64,000 bases of DNA. Source: Acidimicrobiaceae bacterium (GTDB lineage Bacteria; Actinomycetota; Acidimicrobiia; Acidimicrobiales; RAAP-2). How positions within the stretch are numbered: the first letter of the stretch is position 1; each line of letters opens with the position of its first letter. Below, one piece after another: positions 44,101 through 53,054 of this stretch. The position numbers were made by a program, and so were the translations under genes. The notes beneath the pieces were generated by a model. It ran no database searches. It was not told the DNA's origin and worked only from the letters and a program-made list of their open reading frames with translations. Where the stretch lies: NCBI GenBank assembly GCA_003167415.1, contig PMTF01000015.1, positions 143,318-207,317 of the forward strand, given 5' to 3'.

Positions 44101-45252
44101 GTGCCCGTAAGACGAACGCCTCGCCAGCCGCCCGTCGAGGAGGTGGAGGAAGAAGAGATCCCCGAGTCCCGTCGCCGTCGATTTGTGCGCATCGCGGATG
44201 GCCAATCCGTACCGGTTCTGACGATTCTCTTCTCAGTCTTCATCGTGGCCGGCGTCTACCTTTCCGGCCAGCTGATCTATCACTTGCGGATCCTGTTGTT
44301 GCTGGGCCTGGTCGGTGGCTTCATCGCCCTCATCCTCAATCCCCTCGTCGTGGCCCTGCAGCACTGGCGCGTGAAGCGTCGTGGTGCGGCGGTGGCGATC
44401 GTGACGTTCGTCGCGCTACTGATTTTCCTGGGTCTCGCGGTCCTCTTCGGCTACCCGCTCATCAACGGCATCACCCATTTCGCGAGCGCGCTGCCGGGCT
44501 ACGTCAGCCGAGCCCAGCACGGTCAGGGTTGGATCGGGCATCTTTTTCGCAAGTACCACGTCGAATCGTGGGTGCGACGCAACTCCAGCCACCTCACGTC
44601 GCTCGCGACCGGTTTGGGCAAGCCGGCCCTGGCCCTCGGTAAGGGCGCGCTGGGGGCCGTGCTGTCGCTCGTAGCGGTCTTCACGTTCGTCGTCCTGTTG
44701 TTGATCGAGGCGCCGAAGATCCGTCGATCGCTGACGAAGTTGATCGCGCCCGAGCGGGCCAAGCGCTTTCGCCACATCGGACGAATCGTCTCGCGTGCGG
44801 TATCGGGTTACGTCTTAGGTGACATGATGACGTCAATTACTGCGGGCGTCGTGGTCTTCGTCACCCTGTTGATCGTCGGTGTACCGTACGCCTTCTTGTG
44901 GGCGCTCTGGGTGGCGCTGGTGGATTTTCTGCCGACCATCGGCGGCGCCTTGGCCGGCGTTCCGACGGTGCTGTTCGCCTTCGCGCATTCGCTCGCCGCG
45001 GGGATCGTCACGTTGGTCGTCTTCTTGCTCTACACCCAAATTGAGAATCACATCTTGAATCCGATCGTCATGAGCCGCACCGTGAGGATCAATCCGCTCA
45101 TGGTGTTCGTCGCGGTCTTGATCGGTGCCGACCTCGGCGCGTGGGTCGCCGGCTTAGCCGGCGGATTCGTCGCGGTCCTCCTCGCCGTGCCGATGGCGGC
45201 CACGATTCAGGTCATCGTGCGAGAGTGGTGGCGCGAGAGCGAACCGGAGTAG
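44101..45252 (+). CDS. AI-2E family transporter
   Basis: The 383-residue membrane protein has a charged cytoplasmic N-terminus (EEVEEEEIPESRRRR) and about eight helices. The family's conserved C-terminal region includes GVPYAFLWALWVALVDFLPTIGG and IENHILNPIVMSRTVRINPL. Members have been linked to autoinducer-2 export or ion transport, and the substrate cannot be told from sequence. It starts with GTG. Confidence 0.85.
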   Translation: MPVRRTPRQPPVEEVEEEEIPESRRRRFVRIADGQSVPVLTILFSVFIVAGVYLSGQLIYHLRILLLLGLVGGFIALILNPLVVALQHWRVKRRGAAVAIVTFVALLIFLGLAVLFGYPLINGITHFASALPGYVSRAQHGQGWIGHLFRKYHVESWVRRNSSHLTSLATGLGKPALALGKGALGAVLSLVAVFTFVVLLLIEAPKIRRSLTKLIAPERAKRFRHIGRIVSRAVSGYVLGDMMTSITAGVVVFVTLLIVGVPYAFLWALWVALVDFLPTIGGALAGVPTVLFAFAHSLAAGIVTLVVFLLYTQIENHILNPIVMSRTVRINPLMVFVAVLIGADLGAWVAGLAGGFVAVLLAVPMAATIQVIVREWWRESEPE

Positions 45253-45276
45253 ACGTCGCGCAGGTGTAGTCGCCGA

Positions 45277-46044
45277 CTACAGCGGCGTGACGTAGGCCCC
45301 GTGAATACCGCCGTCGACCATGAACGTCGTCGCGGTGACGAAAGACGCGTCGTCGCTGGCGAGAAAGAGAACCGCGTTGGCGATCTCCTCGGGCTCACCG
45401 AAGCGTCCCATCGGAACGTGCACCAGGCGACGGGCGGCGCGTTCGGGGTCTTTCGCGAAGAGCTCGATCAACAACGGGGTGTTGACCGGTCCCGGGCAGA
45501 GCGCGTTCACGCGAATCTTCTCCCGGGCGAACTGGACCGCGAGTTCACGGCTCATGGCCAACACGCCGCCCTTGGAGGCGGTGTAGGAGATCTGCGAGGT
45601 CGCCGAACCGAGGACCGCGACGAAGGATGCGGTATTGATGATGGAGCCCCCGCCGCGCCGTTGCAGGTGGGGGATGCCGTACTTGCAACACAGGTAGACC
45701 GAGGTCAGGTTGACGTCCTGGACCCGCTTCCAGGCGTCGAGGCCGGTGGTGAGGATCGAATCGTCGTCGGCCGGCGAGATGCCGGCGTTGTTGAAGAGCA
45801 CGTCGATGCCGCCGTAGACCTCGGCGGTCTTGTCGTACATGGCGACCACGCTGTCCTGGTCGGCGACGTTTACCTTCACGAACAGTCCACCGATCTCCGC
45901 GGCGACCTCGGGACCGTGCTGATCGTCGAAGTCCGCCACGACGACGCTGGCGCCTTCGGCGGCGAAGCGGCGCGCGGTCGCTCGACCGATGCCACTCGCC
46001 GCTCCGGTAATGACCGTTACCTTGTTCTCTAACCGACCCATCAT
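45277..46044 (-). CDS. Short-chain dehydrogenase/reductase
   Basis: The 255-residue classical SDR has the cofactor motif TGAASGIG, the acidic VVADFDD favouring NAD, NNAG, the catalytic tetrad with YTASK, and the C-terminal VDGGIHGAY. It is the last gene of the operon with the glutamine-synthetase-like and aldehyde dehydrogenase genes, whose stop it overlaps (ATGA). An alcohol dehydrogenase role on a gamma-glutamylated amino alcohol is possible but inferred. Confidence 0.88.
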   Translation of the reverse strand: MMGRLENKVTVITGAASGIGRATARRFAAEGASVVVADFDDQHGPEVAAEIGGLFVKVNVADQDSVVAMYDKTAEVYGGIDVLFNNAGISPADDDSILTTGLDAWKRVQDVNLTSVYLCCKYGIPHLQRRGGGSIINTASFVAVLGSATSQISYTASKGGVLAMSRELAVQFAREKIRVNALCPGPVNTPLLIELFAKDPERAARRLVHVPMGRFGEPEEIANAVLFLASDDASFVTATTFMVDGGIHGAYVTPL

Positions 46045-47402
46045 TCCTCCGTTGAAATAAAGACGTTCTTCTCTTCGCTGAAACTGCGCAGGGCGTCCGG
46101 ACCCAGCTCTCGTCCGAGGCCCGACTGCTTGTAGCCCCCGAAGGGCGTCGAGTAACGAACCGACGAGTTCGAATTCACCGACAGGGCGCCGGTCTCGACG
46201 GCGCGCGCCATGCGCAGGGCCCGTCCGACGTCGCGGGTCCAGATCGAACCCGAGAGTCCGTAAGGGCTGTCGTTGGCGATGCGGATCGCTTCGGCCTCGT
46301 TCTCGAATCGCCGCACCGACACGACCGGACCAAAGATCTCTTCGCGAAAGGCGCGGTCCGTGCCGTCGGCGGATTCGAGCACGGTCGGCGGGTACCAGTA
46401 GCCCGGCCCGGTCGGCGCGTTGCCCCTAAAGGCGACCGCGGCCTCGTCGACGAAGGAGTCGACGCTGGTGCGTTGTCCGGCCGAGATCAGTGGTCCCATT
46501 TCGGCACTCTCGTCGGCGGGGTCGAGCACGCGGAAGTTCTTCACCGCGACCTCGAAGAGTTCCATGAAGCGCTCGTAGGCCGAGGCCTCGACCAGGATCC
46601 TCGAGCGCGCACAGCAGTCCTGGCCGGCGTTGTCGAAGACGGCACCGGGGGCACCGGCCGCGGCGCGCTCTAAGTCCGCGTCGGCGAAGATCACGTTGGC
46701 GCTCTTGCCACCCAGTTCGAGCGTGACGCGCTTCACCTGCTGGGCGCAGCCGGCCATTACTCGCTTACCCATGTCACTGGAGCCGGTGAAGCAGACCTTG
46801 CGTACCGATTCGTGCGTCACGAAACGCCAACCCACCACGCCGCCGTCACCGGGCAGTACCTGGAAGACGCCGTCGGGCAGCCCGGCTTCCAGTCCGAGTT
46901 CACCGAGGCGGATCGCCGTCAGGGGCGTCAGGGTGGCCGGTTTCAGGACGACCGTATTGCCGGCCGCGAGCGCCGGGGCGAATCCCCACCCGGCGATTGG
47001 CATGGGAAAGTTCCAGGGCACGATGATGCCCACGACGCCGAGCGGTTCGTAGAAGGTGAGGTCGACGCCGCCGGCGACCGGGATCTGTTTGCCGCTGTGA
47101 CGTTCCGGTGCGCCGGAGTAGTAGGCGAGCACGTTGCGGACGTTCTCGGCCTCCCAACGGGCGTTGCCGATGGTGTGTCCGGAGTTGGCCACCTCCAACT
47201 GCGCCAACTCTTCGACGTGCTCGTCCACGACTTGCGCGAAGCGGCGCAACAGATGGGCGCGTCTGGCCGGCGTGACGTCGCGCCACTCGGTCGCGACCTT
47301 CGACGCGCGCGCAATCGCGCGGTCGGTCGCTTCGAGATCGAAGAGCTCGATCGACGCGACCGGCGCCTCGGTGGCCGGATTGAGAATCGACAGCACGCTC
47401 AT
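46041..47402 (-). CDS. Aldehyde dehydrogenase family protein
   Basis: The 453-residue NAD(P)-dependent enzyme has the family landmarks PWNFPMPIAGW, FTGSSDMGKRV, the general base in LELGGKSANVIFADADL, and the catalytic cysteine in NAGQDCCARSRILVE. EEIFGPVVSVRRF and the C-terminal PFGGYKQSGLGRELG follow. It overlaps both operon neighbours by 4 bp. In gamma-glutamylation pathways such an enzyme oxidises the gamma-glutamyl aldehyde; that role is inferred from context. Confidence 0.9.
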   Translation of the reverse strand: MSVLSILNPATEAPVASIELFDLEATDRAIARASKVATEWRDVTPARRAHLLRRFAQVVDEHVEELAQLEVANSGHTIGNARWEAENVRNVLAYYSGAPERHSGKQIPVAGGVDLTFYEPLGVVGIIVPWNFPMPIAGWGFAPALAAGNTVVLKPATLTPLTAIRLGELGLEAGLPDGVFQVLPGDGGVVGWRFVTHESVRKVCFTGSSDMGKRVMAGCAQQVKRVTLELGGKSANVIFADADLERAAAGAPGAVFDNAGQDCCARSRILVEASAYERFMELFEVAVKNFRVLDPADESAEMGPLISAGQRTSVDSFVDEAAVAFRGNAPTGPGYWYPPTVLESADGTDRAFREEIFGPVVSVRRFENEAEAIRIANDSPYGLSGSIWTRDVGRALRMARAVETGALSVNSNSSVRYSTPFGGYKQSGLGRELGPDALRSFSEEKNVFISTEE

Positions 47403-48766
47403 AGACGTTCGAAACCTCGGTAACGCTCCCAGTCGGTGACGGCCGCGTTGAAGGCGTCGACCTCGACACGAGCGGCGTGCACGTAGTGCTCGACCACCTC
47501 GTCACCGAAGGCGGCTCGCGTGACGGGGCTGTGATCGAACAGCTCGATCGCTTCGGCGAGCGTTGTCGGCACGCGCGCGGAGTCGGCTTGGTAGGCGTTG
47601 CCGACGAAGGCCGGCGGCAACGGGAGGTTGTCGTCGACGCCCTGAAGACCGGCCGCGACGAGGGCGGCGATGGCGAGGTAGGGATTCACGTCGCCCCCGG
47701 GAATACGACACTCGAAGCGCAGCGACGGCCCGTGGCCGACGACGCGAAAGGCGCAGGTGCGGTTGTCGTGGCCCCACAACAGGGCCGTGGGGGCGAAGGA
47801 TCCGGCGACGAAGCGCTTGTAGCTGTTGATGTTCGGCGCCAGCATCAAGGAGAAGTCGCGCGAGTGGGCGAGCAGTCCCGCCAAGAAGTGCTCGAAGACC
47901 TCGGAGAAGCCGTGTTCGTCCTGACCCGCGAAGACCGGCTGGTCGTCCTTGTCGCGCAGCGAGAGGTGGATGTGACAGGAGTTGCCTTCTCGTTGGTCGT
48001 ACTTGGCCATGAACGTGAGACTGACGCCTTCTTGGGCCGCGATCTCCTTGGCGCCGAGTTTGAACAAGCCGTGCTCGTCGGACTTCTCCACCAGCGTGTC
48101 GTACTTGAAGGCGATTTCGTGCTGTCCGAAGTTGCATTCGCCCTTCACCGATTCCACGACCATGCCGGCCGAGCGCATCGAGCGCCGGATGCGACCGAGC
48201 AACGGCTCGATTCTCGACGTTCCCTGGATCGAGTAGTCGACGTTGTACTGGTTCACCGGCGTCATATCGCGGTAGCCGGCCTCCCAGGCCTGTTCGTAGG
48301 TGTCCTCGAAGACGATGAACTCGAGTTCGGTGCCGGTGATGCCGGTCCAGCCGCGCTCGGTGAGCCGCTCGACCTGGGCGAGGAGGATCTGGCGCGGGGA
48401 GGGCGCCACCGGGACTCCGTCCACCGTTTCGACGTCGGCGAAGATAATGACTGTCTTGTCGTGCCACGGCACCAGTCGGGTGGAGGAGAAATCGGGTTTG
48501 AACGCCAGGTCGCCGTAGCCGCGCTCCCAGGAGGTCAACGCAAAACCGTCGACCGTGCGCATGTCGACGTCGGAGGCGAGGAGGTAACTGCAACCTTCGA
48601 CGACGCCGTCGGCCAACTCGTCGAAGAAGTAGGAGGCGTCGAGACGCTTACCCTGCAGCCGGCCCTGCATGTCGGTGATGGCGACGATGATGGTGTCGAT
48701 TTCGCCCTCTTTGACCAGTTTGACGAGTTCGTCACGCGATGGTTGACCGGCGTTGTGTGTGGTCAC
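47399..48766 (-). CDS. Glutamine synthetase family protein (gamma-glutamyl-amine ligase type)
   Basis: The 455-residue enzyme has the GS fold. Its N-terminal domain contains ITDMQGRLQGKRL. The catalytic domain contains GTELEFIVF, CNFGQHEI, FMAKYDQREGNSCHIHLSL, PTALLWGHDNRTCAFRVVG and ECRIPGGDVNPYLAIAALVAAGL. The divergent N-terminus and the neighbours (ALDH, SDR, divergent APC permease) point to the PuuA/GlnA3/GlnA4 group, which ligates glutamate to polyamines or ethanolamine, rather than an ammonia-assimilating GlnA. GTG start behind GAGGAG. Confidence 0.85.
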   Translation of the reverse strand: MTTHNAGQPSRDELVKLVKEGEIDTIIVAITDMQGRLQGKRLDASYFFDELADGVVEGCSYLLASDVDMRTVDGFALTSWERGYGDLAFKPDFSSTRLVPWHDKTVIIFADVETVDGVPVAPSPRQILLAQVERLTERGWTGITGTELEFIVFEDTYEQAWEAGYRDMTPVNQYNVDYSIQGTSRIEPLLGRIRRSMRSAGMVVESVKGECNFGQHEIAFKYDTLVEKSDEHGLFKLGAKEIAAQEGVSLTFMAKYDQREGNSCHIHLSLRDKDDQPVFAGQDEHGFSEVFEHFLAGLLAHSRDFSLMLAPNINSYKRFVAGSFAPTALLWGHDNRTCAFRVVGHGPSLRFECRIPGGDVNPYLAIAALVAAGLQGVDDNLPLPPAFVGNAYQADSARVPTTLAEAIELFDHSPVTRAAFGDEVVEHYVHAARVEVDAFNAAVTDWERYRGFERL

Positions 48767-49162
48767 GTTTGCTCCTCGGATCTGCGACGCCCGACCAGTG
48801 CGGACGAGGACGATTTTCCAATCTTGGTGTCGAGGTTACTCAAAAGACTTCCGTGACGATTGCGCGATTCGTGCACAGCGCCGGTTGGGATCCATCGACG
48901 ACCGCGCGCGTCGTTTGGTTCACCCACACTTCGTGAGTGCCTTCACGTGTGAATTGGAAGACGGTATTCACCCGGCCGCAAATCGCGCCGAAAGGCGGCC
49001 GGGTCACTGCGTTCGTTCGTCAGGACCAAACGGGGTGAGGCCTCTCCACGATCGGCAATTGTCTTTTAACAGAGTGAACACATTTCCCCGTGCTCGGCGC
49101 CCATAAAAGTTCTAGTATCTCGTTTCTATGGTATAGGCCATTTGAATCGAGGGGGAATTTCA
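48767..49162. promoter_or_regulatory. Divergent control region of the amine-catabolism cluster
   Basis: This gap separates the divergent GS-like operon and the permease. It contains a 10-bp perfect hairpin (48970-48979 with 48995-49004). Partly overlapping its left arm is an inverted repeat GTGAAT-N11-ATTCAC (48949-48954 and 48966-48971) that could be an operator. No regulator gene is adjacent, and promoters were not resolved. Confidence 0.4.
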
Positions 49163-50776
49163 GTGTCTGACGACAGTGTGACTATTGCACCGACCGCGCT
49201 AAGTGATACGCAACGATTGCACCAGTTGGGTTACGCGCAAGAGCTTCATCGGGGAATGAGCAAGTTCTCGAACTTCGCCATCTCCTTCACGATCATCTCG
49301 ATCCTTTCGGGGTGTCTAACCCTCTACTCGTACGGGTTGAATCACGGAGGTCCCCCAACGATGATCTGGGGCTGGGCGGTGGTCGGTTTGCTCGTGTTGT
49401 TCGCTGGTCTCTCTATGGCCGAGATCTGCTCAGCGTTCCCAACCGCGGGCGGTCTCTACTACTGGTCGGCCAAGTTGGCACCGGGAAAGAGCGGCCCGAT
49501 CTGGTCCTGGTTCACCGGTTGGTTCAACCTGCTCGGTCAGGTCGCGGTCACCGCCGGCATCACCTTCGGGTGCGGTTACTCGGTGGGCGAGTTCATCTAC
49601 CTGACGTCAGGCAATGCGACGTGGACATCGAATCGGCACGTCGTGCTACTCACGGCCATCCTGCTGCTGATTCAAGGAATGATCAACACCTTCGGGGTCA
49701 ACATTGTCTCCTTGTTCAACAAGGTATCGGTGTGGTGGCACTTGACCGGAGTCGCGGTCATCGTGTTGCTGCTTTTCATTGCGCCACACTCGCACAGTCA
49801 CCAGAGTGCGGGTTTCCTCTTCGGGTCCGCGGGTTTCGACGCCTTCAGAGGACTATCGGGATTCTCCGTTCCGTTCTACGTTTTCCTACTCGGATTGCTG
49901 GTCGCCCAGTACACCTTCACGGGATATGACGCGTCGGCGCACGTGACCGAGGAGACCATCGAGGCTGCGGTCTCGGGTCCCAAGGGCATCGTTACCTCGA
50001 TCTGGGTGTCGTGGATTGCGGGATTCATCCTTTTGATCGGCGTGAGCGCCGCGATCCCCCACTTCGTCCACGGCTTCTCGGTGACGATCGCCGGAACGAA
50101 CTACAACAGCTACGGGTCATTCGCCGCCGGCGTACCGTGGGGCAACGTGTTCGTGTACGCCACGGGTAAAGTCCTCGGTGAGCTACTGGTGCTTGTGGTG
50201 ATCGGGGCTCAATTCTTCTGCGGCATCGCATCTATCACGGCCAATTCTCGGATGATCTACGCCTTCTCGCGAGACGGCGCCGTGCCGTTTTCGAATTACT
50301 GGCACCACGTAAGCAAGCGCAGCCGCGTGCCGGTGCACTCAGCCTGGTTCGGTGCCGTGGGCGCGTTCATCCTGACGACGCCGGCACTCCTTCCCGGCAA
50401 CACCGGCGGTACCGCCTACGCCGCCGTGACGTCGATCGCGGTCATCGGGCTTTACGTCGCGTATCTGATCCCGGTCTTCCTCCGACGGATCAACGGTGCC
50501 GCGTTCACGCCAGGGCCGTGGAAACTCGGGAAATGGGGTCCGGTCTTCGGGTGGATCGCCATTATTTGGGTGGTTTTCATCTGCGTCTTGTTCATGCTCC
50601 CCGCGACGAAGCCGATCAATGCCGATACGTTCAACTACACCCCGGTCGCGGTGGTGGCAGTGATTGGCTTTGCCGGTATCTGGTACGCGGTGTCCGCCCG
50701 TAAATGGTTCAAAGGACCGAGGGTTCAAGGATCGGCCGAGGAGTTGGCCGCTATCGAGCACGAGCTCTCAGTTTAA
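49163..50776 (+). CDS. APC-superfamily amino acid/amine permease
   Basis: The 537-residue permease has about twelve helices. It opens with LHRGMSKFSNFAISFTIISILSG and AEICSAFPTAGGLYYWSAKLAPGKSG, typical of the amino acid/choline transporter group that carries GABA, choline and related amines. The GTG at 49163 follows GAGGGGG; the TTG at 49142 lies upstream of that ribosome-binding site. Its divergent pairing with the GS-like operon suggests it imports that operon's substrate. Confidence 0.87.
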   Translation: MSDDSVTIAPTALSDTQRLHQLGYAQELHRGMSKFSNFAISFTIISILSGCLTLYSYGLNHGGPPTMIWGWAVVGLLVLFAGLSMAEICSAFPTAGGLYYWSAKLAPGKSGPIWSWFTGWFNLLGQVAVTAGITFGCGYSVGEFIYLTSGNATWTSNRHVVLLTAILLLIQGMINTFGVNIVSLFNKVSVWWHLTGVAVIVLLLFIAPHSHSHQSAGFLFGSAGFDAFRGLSGFSVPFYVFLLGLLVAQYTFTGYDASAHVTEETIEAAVSGPKGIVTSIWVSWIAGFILLIGVSAAIPHFVHGFSVTIAGTNYNSYGSFAAGVPWGNVFVYATGKVLGELLVLVVIGAQFFCGIASITANSRMIYAFSRDGAVPFSNYWHHVSKRSRVPVHSAWFGAVGAFILTTPALLPGNTGGTAYAAVTSIAVIGLYVAYLIPVFLRRINGAAFTPGPWKLGKWGPVFGWIAIIWVVFICVLFMLPATKPINADTFNYTPVAVVAVIGFAGIWYAVSARKWFKGPRVQGSAEELAAIEHELSV

Positions 50777-50782
50777 ATTCGA

Positions 50783-50831
50783 ACGAGTTCCCTCGATCGA
50801 CCAGACGTTGTGGTCGATCGAGGGAACTCGT
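50783..50831 (+). terminator. 21-bp perfect hairpin after the permease
   Basis: 50783-50803 pairs perfectly with 50811-50831 around the 7-nt loop GACGTTG, starting 7 bp after the permease stop. There is no T tract. It is probably a terminator or mRNA 3'-end stabiliser, and its length is unusual. Confidence 0.7.
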
Positions 50832-50882
50832 CACGTGGTGCCGACCTCGCCGACCGTTGTGCCCCTCACTTGAGGAGGCGCA

Positions 50883-51617
50883 GTGATGTTGACGGAGAGT
50901 TTCGACGAGGACGAGTCGTGTTGGCGCGATCTCGCCGACGTCCTATCGGCCGGTATTTCGCGCGTGCTGCTCTACGGTCCCTCGGGCACGGGCAAGACCT
51001 ACGCGGCGCTGCATCACAACGTCGGCAGTTGTCCCGCGGAGCGATTGGTCTGCACGGAGGACTTGACGTCCGGTGAGATCACGGGCACCTGGATGCCCGT
51101 CGGCGAGAACCGATGGGAGTGGCGTGAAGGCCCGGCGATTCGAGCGTGGCGTGGCGCGGGCGGATTGGGCGGTCGACTGGTCGTGGACGAAGTCGACCGC
51201 GCCTCGGGTGACGCCCTCAGCACCCTGCTGGCGATGACCGATTCTCCGGAATCGGCGCGCTGGCGCAACCCCGAAACCAGCGAATGGGTGCGGCCCGGTC
51301 CGCAGTTCTCGGTCATGATGACGTCCAACTGTGATGACCTCGACGAGATCCCCGCGTCACTGCGCGACCGATTCCCCGTGAGCATCCGTATCGACCAACC
51401 GCACGCGTCGGCGCTGGCGAGTCTCAGCAGCGACCTTCGCGCGCCGGCCCGGGCCGGGTCACTCGGACCAGCGAGCCGGCGCGTCTCGCTTCGGTGCTTC
51501 TACGCCTTCGACGAACTGCGACGACACCTCGGTCCCGCCCGGGCCGCGCGGTTGGTCTTTGGCGACGACGTCGGCACCAGTGTGCTCGACGCGTTGGCGA
51601 TTGCCTCGCTCGCGTGA
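50883..51617 (+). CDS. MoxR-like AAA+ ATPase
   Basis: The 244-residue ATPase has Walker A LLYGPSGTGKTYA (about residue 31), a gate-like segment SGEITGTWMPVGENRWEWREGPA, Walker B GRLVVDEVDRASGDALSTLL, sensor I MMTSNCDDLDEIPASLRDRFP with the arginine finger, and a short helical lid. MoxR ATPases act with VWA-domain partners to insert metals or remodel complexes. The start is GTG 50883 or ATG 50886 behind TTGAGGAGG. The next gene overlaps its stop (GTGA). Confidence 0.87.
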   Translation: MMLTESFDEDESCWRDLADVLSAGISRVLLYGPSGTGKTYAALHHNVGSCPAERLVCTEDLTSGEITGTWMPVGENRWEWREGPAIRAWRGAGGLGGRLVVDEVDRASGDALSTLLAMTDSPESARWRNPETSEWVRPGPQFSVMMTSNCDDLDEIPASLRDRFPVSIRIDQPHASALASLSSDLRAPARAGSLGPASRRVSLRCFYAFDELRRHLGPARAARLVFGDDVGTSVLDALAIASLA

Positions 51618-52966
51618 ATGAGGTAGTGCACCCGGAGTTGGTGACCGGTCGCGAAGACGGATTCGTCAACGCCGCGTGGACCGTGAAACCGGGCTCGACG
51701 CGACGCGGCGAGGCGAGTTGCAACTTGACCGAGCGGATCCTCGAGGTCCCCCTCGGAAGCGACGCCACGTCTCGAGTCGTGCGGGCGCACGAGTTGATGC
51801 ACGCTCGAGTGAGTCCGCACCGGATCGAACACTACGGCGTGCTCGAAGAGATGTCGCCGCGAGCCCTCGAGTGCGCCGAGGAGCTTCGCATCAACACGCT
51901 GATCGCTCGCCTTGACTTTGACGTGGTGCTGTTACGAGACGGGTCGGAGAAGAACGGCGCCCGACGGATCGCCGAGAGCGATGACTGGTCCGAAGCGATC
52001 TGCTTTCTCATGGCCGTGCTCGGTACCGGGGGAGAGAAGGAGTACCTCGCCGGGATCCGACGAATCGAGCCGACGTGGATGCCGGGACTGCGCGCCGTGC
52101 GAAAGCGCGCCTTGGGATTCATGGACTCATTTGCGAGTGGGGCGCTCGGGGCCACTCGTTTGAACGAGGAACAACTTCCGAGTGGCTACGCGAACGCCAC
52201 CGTCGTGCTCGCTCGCGTCCTCACCCAATCGATGGTGGCGCGACCACCAACCACGCCCGAGGAACTTCGCGCCTTTCGACGTTCGCTCGAGCCGGGTGGT
52301 CGCCGCCCGCCGACCGGTCGATTCGCTCCGTTGACGTTCGACGAGACGGTGGTGATGTCGCCTCGTCCGAGGGGCGCCGGGGTGCGTCGCGCGCGGACGA
52401 GTACGAGCGGTCCGACCATGCGTTATCCCAGCCGACTACTCACCGACGATCGCAAACGAGCCTTCGCGCGGCGAACGACGTTGCACGGCGGCATCGTCAT
52501 CATCGACCAGTCCGGTTCGATGGACATTGACGATACGTCGTTGGCGGCCCTTCTTCGTCGAGCACCCGACGCCTTCGTGATCGGATACAGTCACCGCCCC
52601 GGCGACAACGGATCGACACCGAACGTGTGGATTCTCGCTGATCGAGGATCGGTCGCGACGAATATTCCGTCGGGCAACATCGGCAACGGTGTCGACGGCG
52701 CGGTCCTCGCGTGGGCGCAGCGTCGTCGTCGAGGAAGTGAACCGATCGTCTGGGTCACTGATGGTCAAGTCACCGACTCCCACGACCATCCCGACGATCG
52801 ACTGACCATCCAATGCGCCGAACTGGTACGGCGTCACCGGATGCGACTGGTGAGAGAGCTCGGCGACGCCGGTCGGGCATTGTCTGGGGGACGAACGGTT
52901 GGTCGCGCTGATTGGCCCCGATTCGGGCGATTGGGCCGCAAACTCCTGGAAATGAAGGCAATTTAG
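51614..52966 (+). CDS. HELMH metallopeptidase-like / VWA-like protein paired with MoxR
   Basis: The 450-residue protein has an HELMH zinc-binding-type motif (residues 59-63), then a helical middle with a conserved-looking ECAEELRINTLIARLD. A C-terminal VWA-like domain opens with the MIDAS motif IIDQSGSMD (Asp near 298) and continues to IVWVTDGQVTD. This arrangement resembles the DUF2201 family (putative metallopeptidase plus VWA-like domain), which co-occurs with MoxR ATPases. The GTG start overlaps the ATPase stop; the longer frame from 51494 lies inside the ATPase gene. Target unknown. Confidence 0.75.
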   Translation: MNEVVHPELVTGREDGFVNAAWTVKPGSTRRGEASCNLTERILEVPLGSDATSRVVRAHELMHARVSPHRIEHYGVLEEMSPRALECAEELRINTLIARLDFDVVLLRDGSEKNGARRIAESDDWSEAICFLMAVLGTGGEKEYLAGIRRIEPTWMPGLRAVRKRALGFMDSFASGALGATRLNEEQLPSGYANATVVLARVLTQSMVARPPTTPEELRAFRRSLEPGGRRPPTGRFAPLTFDETVVMSPRPRGAGVRRARTSTSGPTMRYPSRLLTDDRKRAFARRTTLHGGIVIIDQSGSMDIDDTSLAALLRRAPDAFVIGYSHRPGDNGSTPNVWILADRGSVATNIPSGNIGNGVDGAVLAWAQRRRRGSEPIVWVTDGQVTDSHDHPDDRLTIQCAELVRRHRMRLVRELGDAGRALSGGRTVGRADWPRFGRLGRKLLEMKAI

Positions 52967-52993
52967 TCCCATTGTCACAGTCGCAATTTACAG

Positions 52994-53039
52994 TTGCAAC
53001 GAACACTTGTTCGCCTTAGACTATACGAACAGGTGTTCG
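52994..53039 (+). promoter_or_regulatory. SOS promoter with two consensus LexA boxes
   Basis: TTGCAA (52994-52999) and TAGACT (53017-53022) are 17 bp apart. One perfect LexA box, CGAACACTTGTTCG, fills most of the spacer (53000-53013). A second, CGAACAGGTGTTCG, covers the start region (53026-53039). Both fit the actinobacterial consensus and match the boxes at lexA in this window. Confidence 0.88.
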
Positions 53040-53054
53040 TGAAAGGGGTCGGCC

